Source: Podospora comata
Taxonomy: Eukaryota; Ascomycota; Sordariomycetes; Sordariales; Podosporaceae
Direction: 5' to 3'
Assembly (NCBI GenBank): GCA_017354895.1
Contig: CP071493.1
Coordinates: 8,618,001 to 8,682,000, forward strand
DNA length: 64,000 nucleotides
Below, piece by piece: positions 22,432 through 32,368 of this stretch (positions are counted from its first letter, which is position 1; every line of letters starts with the position of its first letter). The translations under genes and the position numbers were made by a program. Under the pieces are notes generated by a model, which was given only the letters and a program-made list of their open reading frames with translations, searched no databases and was not told where the DNA came from.

Positions 22432-24597
22432 TTAGAGACTCTGTAGCCCATATTCCGCCTTGATAGCGTCCGCAATCTGTGTCTTCGGTCAGTCCTGAAA
22501 CACTTTTGCCAGAGAGGGAAAGGATTGCGCACCTTCTCGCCGGAAGCATAAGTCGTGGCCGTAGGTGCAGCAGTCAAGACAATAGGCCAGTAGCTCGTAT
22601 CAATCACTCTCAAGCCCCTGACGCCATACACTTTCATTTTGGAGTTCACCACGCCGCCCAGTAGCCTCGGCATCATGGCTGCCGTGCAACACTGATGGGC
22701 ACTCGACGGCTCAGTGACCCCTCTCAGTATTTGCTTGAGGATATTTTTATCAGTGATGTCTTTGCTAAATGGTGCGGCCTCAAGGGGATTCAACGCAGCC
22801 ATGCTGGGCTGAGACATGATGTGTCTGTTTTTGAGGAACGAGGCCACAATCAAATCCTCGTCAATGGGATCAACGTTTGTGCGAAAGTCAATCAGTGGCC
22901 ACTCGAGTGGATTGGTAGAGTTGATCTGAACAGTCCCCCTGCTCAGAGGCTTGAAGAAGTACATCCTGACGGAGTTGGCGGTATCCCAATGAATCATCGA
23001 CACGGGAGTCTTGGGGCCTTCCAGTTGGCGAAGAATGATTTCGCGTTGAAGAGCGTAGCCTGCTTTGACGGTGGCGTGGGTATCATCAGGAAGGTATCGA
23101 AAGGGGTTGGTTCTGCGAGCCGCAGAGACGATGGATTTGCAATCAGAAGTTGCGTTGCAGAGGGGAGGGAGCGCAAGGTTGGTGCTGAGACCACGAGTAA
23201 GCTGGTAAGGACCTTGGCGAGTTGCATCGTAAAGAGCTCGCTGCTCAGCGTCGTAGACTGGATCCGAGTTTAGGGTTCCCACGTTTGGCGAGATGTTGTT
23301 GGTGACTGCCAGGTTCAAGTTAGCACTCAAGTAACAAGGTAAACTAAGAGGTACACACGTGCCATTGTATGGAATGATGATGCTAGGTTGGTCATGAAAG
23401 TTGGCTCCTACGCCGGGAAGCTCGACCACGATTGGGATATTGAACTTGTTCAAAACCTTCTTGGGACCAATTCCGGAAAGCTGCAGGATCTGAGGTGTAT
23501 GCACGGCGCCTCCCGCAAGGAGAACCTCCTTTGTGGCTTGAGTTGTAAGACGCTCCCCGCCTCCAGTTGGTAGATATTCAACCCCAGTCACCTTCTTGGT
23601 GTTATCGAACAGTACTTTGGCAACGGTATGCCCGGTTAGGATGTGGTAGTTTGATCTCGGCTGGACACGTGTGAAATGGTTCAGTCGAGCATGGCTTCTA
23701 CTTCTCGTGGTCCCAGAGGTAACGGAGGGGACATAGACTACGCCTGAGCCATCACCAGCATGTGGATCACCGCCAGCACGAAGGCCTGATGAGATTGCGG
23801 CCTCAAACCAAATGCCTATCATTGTCAGCCAAGGAAACAAAAACAAGGAAATAATGGTCACTAACCACTTCCTTCAAAGTGGAAGCTCGGAAATGAAGCC
23901 TGCACTGGCCCGGTTGTCCCATGAACAGAGGGATCAAATGAAAAGTTCGCAGCAGCTGCATATGCAGGATCTGGAGCGGTGAAATTTTCGCTCTGTCATC
24001 AATATTAACAAGACATCCAACCGCCCGCTGTCGATAAACCTGACCTTCTTGTAATAGGGAAGCAAATCGTTCCATTTCCATCCTTTTGCGCCCAGAAGCT
24101 CCCATGCATCAAGCTCCTCTGCTCCAGGTCTCACATACACCATAGCATTGAGGACTGAGCCACCACCAACCACCTTCCCAGCCGGCACATTGAATGACCT
24201 GTTGTTCAAAGCCGTCTGTGGAACGCAGGGCAGCGGAAGATACATGTACTGGAATGGGAACGGGGTGAAAAACTGTCCTGGAATCAAGATGTTGTCTTCA
24301 TCCTGATCGAAAATGCCGGCCTCGATAACCAAGACCTTGACTGTTGTCGTGCGTTAGCAAATCTCCACTGATAGTCGCTTCTGATGAACTGACAAACCTA
24401 CCTGATGGGTCCTCTGACAGTCTATCAGCAACAGTTAGCCCAGATATCCCACCACCAGCAATGATGAAATCATAGCTATTCGCCAGAACAGTTCTGGGCG
24501 TGACGACGGTCGCAAATTCCGGAGCTTTCCCTAGAGCAGCCCCAACGACTTTGTGAGCGAGCAACCAAACAGTAAGAGAGAGCAACTGCGACCTCAT
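22432..24597 (-). CDS. secreted GMC oxidoreductase (aryl-alcohol-oxidase/choline-dehydrogenase-like)
   Basis: FAD-dependent glucose-methanol-choline family enzyme, 631 aa, in six exons (24597-24402, 24340-24045, 23992-23866, 23815-23357, 23305-22533, 22476-22432). The signal peptide is MRSQLLSLTVWLLAHKVVGA. The dinucleotide-binding motif FIIAGGGISGLTVADRL (about residues 44-60) is followed by the GMC signatures GKVVGGGSVLNAMVYVRP and GGAVHTPQILQLSGIGP. The active-site His lies in SSAHQCCTAAM. The C-terminal segment TAAPTATTYASGEKIADAI carries Thr/Ala where many relatives have Asn or His, so the second catalytic residue is not obvious. The 51-nt fourth intron (23356-23306) is frame-preserving without stops. 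It is supported by gctaac and cag signals and gives the family-like YNGTFTNNISPN. Substrate probably an alcohol or sugar; unknown. Confidence 0.9.
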
Positions 24598-25109
24598 TGT
24601 TGGAGAGAAATTACAGGCGCGTCGAAACACATGAACCACTCTGACTTCTGGGCACGTAGAGGCCTCTTTTAAGTCCTGAGAGCTTCTCGGCATGAGGCGA
24701 TGGTACGCATATGTCCCATACGGGAGTATATTGAAGGCATGGATGGTATCAAGGACATGTCGCAAAGCGCTAACGCAAAATAGTAGCTCTGGCGAGGGAC
24801 GATGTCACTACGAACCGCTGACACCGTAACTAGTGCATCCAATATACAGGGAGGCAGAGCCAACAGCATCGTTATGAAACTGCATATGCTTCCTTCTGGG
24901 ATACCAACCAAGATTGCATTTCCGGGACCTTTATTCCGAATAGCATTTAGCCCTAAACTATTGATTACTTGGTGATGTGATTTTGCAGGGGTCGTGCAGC
25001 AACCCCTCTTAATATGTAGCCCGACTTATCCGATCCCGAGTGCGAAGGGTTGGGACCACAGTGCCAATCCGAAGAGAGAGATTGCACAAGCCAAGAGAAG
25101 CAAGATCGT
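24598..25109. other. intergenic, GMC promoter side
   Basis: AT-richer than its flanks. Contains the GMC promoter and the left edge of the decayed block. No gene supported. Confidence 0.4.
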
Positions 25110-25640
25110 GTTCTTAAATTGCTGTATCTGCCCATCTGTCTGCTAGAAGATATATACCTTACATCTACGGCAAATTCAGCTCAGGCTGTCACCAACTTGG
25201 AAGCAATCCGAGACTGGGATTCTGGCGTTTTTGTTCCCGCCTTCATGATGTGCGAACCGCTGGTATACCCACCTTTGGAATTATAACTATACGAGAAGTA
25301 GGTAGAATGACGACGGCGAAGATCGGCATGTTGATCAAACCTTTGGACCTTGCTACCACGGAGAACGACAAAATCGTCAAAAGGATCTTTGATGATGCTG
25401 TGGGTAAGCGGTACATGCGTTTTGCATATGATCCGACCTACAGATTGGCTCAACAATTGTTCAGATACGGTACCTACCTGTATTGAGCGAAGGGCACATA
25501 TACTTCTTGGGATCTTGGCGATGTAGAAGCTACCGGGCTTTTGGAAGAACATCAAGAAGCTTTCAAAGGTGGTAGCGGAATCGCGGAAAACATTCAGACT
25601 GTGGGGATAGATCGAAGCCATGAGGCAAGTAATGTAACCA
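25110..25640 (+). pseudogene. relic of APH-family phosphotransferase
   Basis: Fragment of a kinase-fold phosphotransferase, recognisable by similarity to the longer pseudogene at 27521-29003. AIRDWDSGVFVPAFMMCEP (about 25205-25260) corresponds to GILDWDSALFAPAFMICEP there. KRIFDDAVGKRYMRFAYDP (25380-25436) and YRLAQQLFRYG correspond to its KRVFEEAAGEKYVRFAYDP and YPLARRLFRFG. The pieces lie in different frames separated by stops and an indel, and no N-lobe is detectable. It is a diverged dead paralogue, not a translated gene. Confidence 0.7.
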
Positions 25641-26028
25641 CGTAGAAGATCCGGACACAGAAACAGGTCTCAGAGGATGACTGAAAGAGGTGCACAGGAC
25701 GGTTCCACAAAAAGTCTGATGGCGAGCAGGCAACGAGTGTCTTCACCTTGTAGTCAGAATTGCCAGCCTCAAAATAGACATTTTTTGACCAAGAACTCTT
25801 CTCATAATTGGCAGTGGGCAAATTACAGCCAGACGTATTGAGGCATTGTCATCAATCTGCATGCCTACATCCAACTCTACATATATATTTTGTCCATTTC
25901 AACTTTGACTTACCTAGAAGTAACTTACTTCTTCCTATCCTCAACATTGAGCTAAATAAAACCGACAGCGAGATACAACTATTATCGCTTCGTAAGGCAT
26001 TACTCCTTAGGCCTTCTTGTACCCTTTT
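25641..26028. other. decayed intergenic DNA
   Basis: AT-rich sequence between two relics. Nothing further recognised. Confidence 0.4.
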
Positions 26029-26345
26029 TTACTTTTTGGGCTGTTTTGGGCATTTATTACCTTCTCTTTGACTTTGGGTCCTTTCAAAATTATAATCCCT
26101 CTTCTTCGACTTCTTGTTTGAGTCTGCAGACTGATCTGGGGACTTCTCCCTATCCTTTCTAGCCTGGTTTTCACCTCTCTGAGCTGACTTGGTGCACTTA
26201 CTACAGTCGCCAGTTTTCAATTTGAGCCACTCGGTGTGGATCGGGCAGGGTTCCTAGTGCGCAACGCAGTAGCCAGCACCGGTCTTGGATTGACAGTCGC
26301 CCTTGGCTTCGGAAAATGGTGAACCGTTCTTGTTCTGATGCCACC
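26029..26345 (-). pseudogene. Cys/His-rich small protein relic with internal amber
   Basis: Read on the minus strand, one frame gives KGDCQSKTGAGYCVAH, then TAG (26256-26254), then EPCPIHTEWLKLKTGDCSKC, followed by a Lys/Gln-rich tail ending at 26029. The regular C/H spacing across the stop (YCxxH...CPxH...GDCxxC) suggests a small zinc-binding-like domain interrupted by one nonsense codon. No start codon is resolved. The function is unknown and chance is possible, although the Cys pairs on both sides of the stop stay in frame. Confidence 0.35.
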
Positions 26346-27520
26346 CATGTTAATGATAGATAAATGATAGCTGTTGCAGGCTAGGTAGTCAGTGTAGCTC
26401 AATAAGTAGATAGCTTTGGTCGCGACTTGCGTTAATAGAGATAAAGTGTTGCACGGAATAATGTTGGTAATTACTTGACTTCAATGTCTGTGGTGACAGG
26501 ATACTTGAAACTGCGACTGAGTGCTGTGTACTATCATCGTTCTTGAACGCAGGGATGAGACCCGACTTATAAGCCTTGCCAGTTTGCATAGGTAGATCAG
26601 CCCCTTTCGAGAGTCTTGTATGCCGCTTTGTTGACAAAAATAGAACTACCTGTACTCCGTAGTTCTTTAATTTTGCAATTCTAATGCCCTGCATGTGCTC
26701 AAAGCCTTTCCCGAGTGCATAAGGAGCCATCACCCAGTCGAGTACCTAGGTAGGTAGGTATGTTCAGAGTATATTGAAGATGTATTTAGACAACACAAAA
26801 GTACGTAAGGTAGGTTAAACAACACGAATACGTCCTTTGTATCATGGGTGACATATGTGAGCAGATATGATCCCACACAGAATTCCCTTACCTTGACTTT
26901 ATTCTAGTGAAGTTCTAGGGCGGCATTACCCTTTTTCTAGGGTGGCATTATCCCCCTTATTCTACCAATAAGCCGCGGTGCCGAGGATGAGTAGCTGCAG
27001 GGCAGCAGAAGAGGTACTCAAGGTACATATGTAGGGTCTGGGTCAACTTTGGGATATACTGTGTCAATAGATGGCCAGCAAATCACTGTCATTTGCGTTG
27101 TAATCAAGTATGGGGCTTACGCCCCTCTCAGGCTTTGTTCGGTCCACAACACAGTGTTTTCTCAGCTTCCTTTGTTTTGCCACCCAGTGTATCTGAAACG
27201 GGCTCCACACAATAACAAAGGCCTGCATTTGAATCTTTGAAGATACCTTATCTATCTTGAACACAAGGTTTCTTTCCAGTGACTGAAAGGCCAGCGCAAA
27301 GGAAACGTGGTAGTTCAGATTAACAGGTAGCAATCTTAAACCTTGGCTCTGTGGACAACATTCTCGGCTGCTAAGAGCCACGACGAAGAGAAAATGTTGA
27401 AACGGTTTCACAGAGCCCCAGAGACACTTTTATCAGCCAGCTTTCGACAAGCCCACACCATCACCAAAAACATCACTACGCATAGATACAGATACCTCGA
27501 TCATCAAAACGACTAACAAG
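26346..27520. other. AT-rich decayed intergenic DNA
   Basis: No gene recognised. Contains a TACC/GGTA run at 26743-26760 (tacctaggtaggtaggta) and a near-duplicate ctagggcggcatt / ctagggtggcatt pair near 26916-26951. Confidence 0.45.
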
Positions 27521-29003
27521 ATGGCAGCCGCTAGCTCTCCCTCCTCTACACATCAGGATGCTGTCCAGCAAGATGTCACTACTGATGCCAATTCGGATAC
27601 TAGCGCCAGCGCGGGGCAAGGATCGAACAGTGAAGATTCCGTCAAGTCCGAACCAGATTCCATCATTTATCAAGTGGAACCTTTTGTTACGTACCAACAC
27701 CGCATTCGTACTCTGGCGCGAGCAGTTCTTTGGAAGAATGTCCGCGAGCAAGATCTTGATGTTGAAACACTCGACAACGGTTCATATAATCGTGTTATGG
27801 GGATCACCCACAAAGACAACAGTGCAAATGGGAGATTGGAATACGACGTCCGTATCCTATGGAACCACGAGAGAGAGAACTTGGAGAAAGATATAGCTCC
27901 TCTTCTCTTCGTGAAAGAATATACCTAAATACCGTCGCCGGATGTCATCTTCTACGATAGTACTCCCGACAACGTGCTGGAGTCGCCATATGTTATCCAA
28001 AGCAGGGTCCGGGGAGTGAATGCAAACAGGACTCTTATCGATTAGGACGAAGCGCAGAAGATTACTCACGAGGGATGGTGCAAGCTGCCCTACGAGCTTG
28101 GAAAGGTCGTCAACCAGATGCTTTCGATCCTCAACACCAAGCCTGGCCAGCTCGTGCTGGATTCATCTGGCTCAAAAAATGTCTTCATCGCGCCTCTACA
28201 AACAGCTATTGGCGGCCCGCCCGAAGTCCGCCGCCTCGATAGTTCGTCTCCCCCGGAGGACACCGCCCGCTCTCTACTTCCACGACTATGCTATTACAAA
28301 AAAGTGTCAAATTTGGAAAAAGATCCAGAGGATACCTCCGATCAAATGGAGGTTTTGGCACGAGTGGCTACCGATATGGGGGAAGCAGACCACCTCAATG
28401 ACATTCCTCACACCTTCTACCACTGGGACCTTTTTCCGCGCAACATAATCATCTCGGTCAACCCATCCACATATGAACCCAAGATAGAAGGGATTCTTGA
28501 CTGGGACTCGGCTCTATTTGCGCCTGCCTTTATGATCTGTGAGCCCCCCCGCGTATCTGTGCAATAACAAGTTGCGCGAGGAAGCAGCAGACGAAGAGTG
28601 TGAGGATTGGCATATCGAACTCACCTTTGACCCTATCACCGAGGAAGACAAGAAGGTCAAAAGAGTATTTGAAGAGGCCGCTGGGGAGAAGTACGTGCGC
28701 TTTGCATACGACCCAGTGTATCCTTTGGCTCGCCGACTGTTTCGATTTGGTATGACAGGTATCCACTGAAATGTAGCAGATGCCGAATCCGACAAGCTGT
28801 TGGAATACTGGGAAACCCTCAACAAAACAACGAAACAGGTTGCTAGCAGGTTCACAGAAAGCATGGAGAGCGTGGACATGGAGCCTACTCATCAGCAACC
28901 TGATCATCCCTCATCGGAGGAGACAGCCTCAAACTCCGAAGCGGGGCCAAAAAGGTGGCTGAGAAGAGTCAAGGAGAGGGCCCAGCGTTTCATTAGCATA
29001 TGA
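27521..29003 (+). pseudogene. APH-family (aminoglycoside phosphotransferase-like) kinase pseudogene
   Basis: Nearly full-length fungal APH/choline-kinase-fold protein. An acidic N-terminus starts at 27521, followed by the N-lobe LDNGSYNRVMGI. The Brenner motif YHWDLFPRNIII and metal-binding ILDWDSALF (28495-28530) are both retained, then VKRVFEEAAGEKYVRFAYDP and the C-terminal LLEYWETLNK helix. The frame is broken four times: TAA at 27926-27928, TAG at 28043-28045, a frameshift at the C7 run 28544-28550 (six Cs would restore the frame to CEPPAYLCNN), and TGA at 28767-28769. All three stops can be explained by a single C-to-T or G-to-A change from CAA, CAG and TGG. The rest of the gene is well conserved, so inactivation looks recent. 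The 7-C frameshift could also be a sequencing error. Confidence 0.85.
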
Positions 29004-29079
29004 ACTCCTTAGTATGAAGTCTGGGAGGGGAGCTGTTAGTTGATATTGGAATAAAAATCTTGTAAAAGCCAAAAGTGAA

Positions 29080-29189
29080 TGATGAGAGTGGGATTCGAAC
29101 CCACGCCCTTTCGGACCACGGAATCTTCTAGGAGATATTGATTAAGGAATACCTTAACGTGGCGCCTTAGACCGCTCGGCCATCTCACC
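29080..29189 (-). tRNA. tRNA-Leu (anticodon AAG) with 30-nt intron
   Basis: Minus-strand cloverleaf. The acceptor GGTGAGA (29189-29183) pairs with TCTCATC (29087-29081), including one G-U, and the discriminator A is at 29080. The D-arm is of the GCCGAGCGGTCTAAGGC type. The anticodon stem CCACG/CGTGG encloses TTAAGG, with AAG at 29155-29153. A 30-nt intron follows one base 3' of the anticodon (about 29151-29122), the canonical position. A long variable arm fits Leu. The T-arm is GTGGG-TTCGAAT-CCCAC. No CCA is encoded, as usual in eukaryotes. Confidence 0.95.
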
Positions 29190-29535
29190 TTCTAATTTCT
29201 TGAAGTGACTGCAAGAACTTTCCCTCCAAGATGAGAAACGGTCTTGCTGCTAGCTTGACTTGAAGATAATTTTTCTTCCACTGCGCCGCAGCGTTACACC
29301 GCGCAATGCACGCCAAGAAGCACTTGCCGGGGTATTCTCCGCATCAACATCCCCGCATGAACCCCCAATTGCTCCAATCTGCAGGACGGCAGGGGTTCAA
29401 TCGGACGTGTCTGTTGGGCGCAAAAAAGAATAAGACTCGGAGGATAATTAACCATGTCAATGTCAACTTTCTATTTCTACTTTTGCTGTCTTCGCGCCAT
29501 CTTATAAACTCAGTCTTTAGAAAGCCCTCGTCAAA
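29190..29535. other. intergenic, promoter of the EXPERA gene
   Basis: No gene seen. Presumed upstream control region of both the tRNA (-) and the 29536 gene (+). Confidence 0.5.
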
Positions 29536-30233
29536 ATGGCAGTCGAGAATACGACATGGCGAAATAACGTCTGGCTAGTGTGGTTTTACATCGTGTTTCC
29601 CATCACTGTCTGTAAGTCAAGATCGATACCCCGGTTCTGTCATTGATACTGTGCTCAAGAGACTCTCAACAGTAATCGACCTCCAAGAGGTCATCTACCC
29701 ATCCTCTCTCCTCGTCCCAGCCGACGCGCCTCTGCACTTCGCCTACAAAGCCAAACAAGACTACATCGCCAAGTTCAACGACCCCATTGTACAATGGTCG
29801 CCCGAAACGGCCTCCGGTCATGACAGCTGGATGGGGCTTTTTATGCACCTCGAGTTCTTTTTTCTTCTCCCCGTCATGATCTACGCCATGTACAAGATGG
29901 GGATCAGGCAGAAGGGAACGAGCGGCCCCGACGAGCTACTCTTCTTTGTGTATGCGCTTTACAATGCACTCACCACAGCGGTCTGCATTCACGATACATT
30001 TTATTGGGACAAGACTATCTGGGCGGACGAGAGTCAGCTATGGACGCTGAGATCAGCGTACTATGCGCCGTTTGTGTTCATCCGTAAGTGTTTTAAGGAT
30101 CTTTTTGCATGAAGGTTGTGACATGCTTGCTCACAACATCGCAGCTCTCCTCGGGGCGTTCGACATGGGTTCACGCATTCTATCCCGGTTCAAGGCGGCG
30201 GATGCGGCGGCAGAATCGAAGAAGGCCGAGTGA
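29536..30233 (+). CDS. EXPERA/TMEM97-like (sigma-2 receptor family) membrane protein
   Basis: Four-helix ER-type membrane protein, 191 aa, in three exons (29536-29611, 29673-30083, 30145-30233) with introns of 61 nt each. Spliced start: MAVENTTWRNNVWLVWFYIVFPITV then LIDLQEVIYPSSLLVP. Hydrophobic segments lie near residues 13-30, 85-105, 118-135 and 155-170. The family signature is LIDLQEVI near TM1 and a W-x-x-x-F...HLEFFFLLPVMIYAMY segment in TM2. The C-terminal KAAD...ESKKAE is basic/acidic and could act as an ER retrieval-like tail. Relatives include human TMEM97 and yeast Ema19, implicated in sterol handling and protein targeting. Function here is by family only. Confidence 0.85.
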
Positions 30234-30719
30234 GAGATTGGCTTGGGGCAACCCATCGCCTTGGCGACATCGTCGGAGGTAATTGGGCAAACGTTTGGGC
30301 CGGAAGTCGTGGTATTGAGAACCTAAGGCTGTGTGATGTCTGAGTATGGACCAGGCAAGGTTAAATAGAAAGGAGGGAGAGGGAAAGCACCCGTGGGCTG
30401 CATCTGGATCAATTTTTTTTGAGCAACTTCCAAGCTTTGCAAACGCTCCAAATGTATGCAAATGATGCATAGCATAAGGTACCTAAGGTAGATAGATGTA
30501 AGATATAAATACGAGTGTTCTCTCACATCCGTATGTAGCTACCTCTGATGCACCAGAAATATAAACAATCAGATGGAGTAGCTGGAAAACAAGTTTTCCA
30601 CAGTCCCACCGTTGCATTTATATAAATAACATTGTAATGTCATGAACCCCCAAGCGCCCAACTCCCACCGTCCACTCCAATTCCCGTCTGGTGATACACA
30701 GTCAATTCCAAACAACCTC
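30234..30719. other. intergenic between convergent genes
   Basis: Shared 3' region of convergent genes. Contains ggtacctaaggtagatagatg near 30478-30498. No gene seen. Confidence 0.5.
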
Positions 30720-31723
30720 TCAGTCAATAGCTCTCTTCTGACCCCCACCAGAGTAACCCCATCCGTTCCCGACTCCAACGCCGTATCCTAACGGTGTCGC
30801 GCCTCCCAGCGTTCTCCCCTTCAACCGCTTTGGCAATATGACTCCAAAGAAGTACGCACCTGCCACGACAACTCCGGCCCCGAAGGACAGCAGTGAATAA
30901 AACACTGTGGAAGCATATATGTGCCCTCCCATCCCCTGCCACTCGACTCTTCCCTCAGTTTTTGGCAGGGCAGGAGTAGGGAACCACCTGACGCTGAACT
31001 TGAAAGGCAGCGGGTCTCCAATGACCAGTCTCACAGTGTCCCCGCCTTCCATATGTGTCAAGGGGCTCGTCGAGTATGCTGTTGCAGAATCCAGAACACC
31101 GCTGTCGTGCGGATGGACATGTTGCTTGGGCGTGCTGTGCAGCAAAACATTCATGTGGGTAGATATGTGCATGTGGCTCAGCTGCAGCGTCCCCGCGAGC
31201 GCAAAAACCAGAGGGATGTATTCTTGCTCGGGCTGTCGCTGGCCTACGACTTCGATATGCGGCGGGGGCCGGGCGGGCAGTCGGCAGGCGAGGGGTGCAT
31301 CGGCGTGCACGTAAAACTCGAGGAGGTGGAAGAAGGGGTCAGAAATCATGGGGATTGTGCAATTTTTTTCTTCTTCGATTCCGTACCGGAATTCTAGCGG
31401 TGAGGACGTCTCGTTGCAGATCGGGAAAGGGATCCATTGGATTTCGTGGGTTGGGGAGTCGGGGAGGGATACGTGTTCGCCCGTTTCTCTGGTGGTTTGC
31501 GACTCGCAGGTCAGTGTATGCAACGATGGGATTTTGGGACAGGACGAAGAAGAAAACAAGCGTACGAGCTGCGATTCATACACTCAACCCGAATGGGGGC
31601 GCCATAGTGGTAAGATGGCAGCGAGAGTTCGTGGCGGCTTGCGCTGGAGGCGATGGCAACATAGCCGAAAAAGGAAGCTGTCAAAGCCAGCGATGGCAGT
31701 CGAAGCCACGGTCGCAGTATCAT
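30720..31723 (-). CDS. type I membrane protein with signal peptide and His-rich lumenal segment (unknown)
   Basis: Conserved-looking fungal protein of 308 aa in two exons (31723-31566, 31488-30720) with a 77-nt intron. The chosen splice joins CMNRSS to ETGEHVSLPD. The N-terminal MILRPWLRLPSLALTASFFGYVAIASSA is a signal peptide. A lumenal domain with scattered cysteines (CNETSS, CTIPM) and N-glycosylation sequons (NRS, NET, NCT) follows. It includes HMHISTHMNVLLHSTPKQHV, part of a stretch with seven histidines in 26 residues. A single transmembrane helix (VFYSLLSFGAGVVVAGAYFFG) precedes a basic KRLKGR and a short Gly-rich cytoplasmic tail. The overall layout suggests an ER or vacuolar type I protein. 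I do not recognise the family well enough to name it. Confidence 0.75.
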
Positions 31724-32368
31724 GGCTGTAAATCTGTAGCTTTGTATCGTCAATGACCCAATGCCAACTATCGCAGGGACATTTTGCGCAGTCTCTTTCG
31801 ATATTGGCGAAGGGCACACAGTCGATTGCAAGACGGCCTGAACCCGTCAAAGGCGGATGTCGCCGCTGAAAGCTTCCCCAGACTTTTGGTTCCGTCCTCT
31901 GTGTCCACTTTGAGCTTGACCTTACAGGGGGGGCTGCCAGGCTGAGTCATCGTGCAAAGCTTTACCCTAACCCTCATCAACACTACCCCGTTTGTCCCCT
32001 TTCTGCAGAGAAACCCAAGAATTTTATATCTGGAGTCTAAAAGTTCGTTTACTTTTGCGCCATGGGTTTTTCCTCACCACGACGTGCATTGTGCTTTCGG
32101 ATCAGTCCGAAGTACCTTAGCTTTCCATGGTCTCAGGGAGTCGTCAATCCTCAAGTCTTCAACGAGATGCGAACCTTCAAAAGGCTCAATAATTAAGGGG
32201 AACAGCAGGCCCGCAGAGGGTTGGAAGTCTCTTGCATATGGGAATAAACACCTTGTTCATAATGTATGTACAAACTGAAACAGCCTATTTACAGTCCCGT
32301 CTTCTTCTTCGTCCTCCGATCTGCTCCCCAGCCCTACTTTTACCTGCACACCTTCGGGGCACCGACGT
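31724..32368. other. intergenic
   Basis: No gene supported. A short taccctaaccct at about 31962-31973 resembles telomere repeat but is too short to be meaningful. Confidence 0.45.

Noticed and set aside
16429-24597. Biosynthetic gene cluster (P450, oxidase)
   Set aside because: No PKS, NRPS, terpene synthase or pathway regulator is adjacent, and the P450 is a housekeeping-like fatty-acid hydroxylase type.
28740-28775. A 27-nt intron explaining the TGA at 28767
   Set aside because: Far below the usual fungal minimum of about 45 nt, while a TGG-to-TGA change fits the family-conserved frame.
31960-31976. Interstitial telomere-like sequence taccctaaccct
   Set aside because: Fewer than two full repeats; expected by chance.
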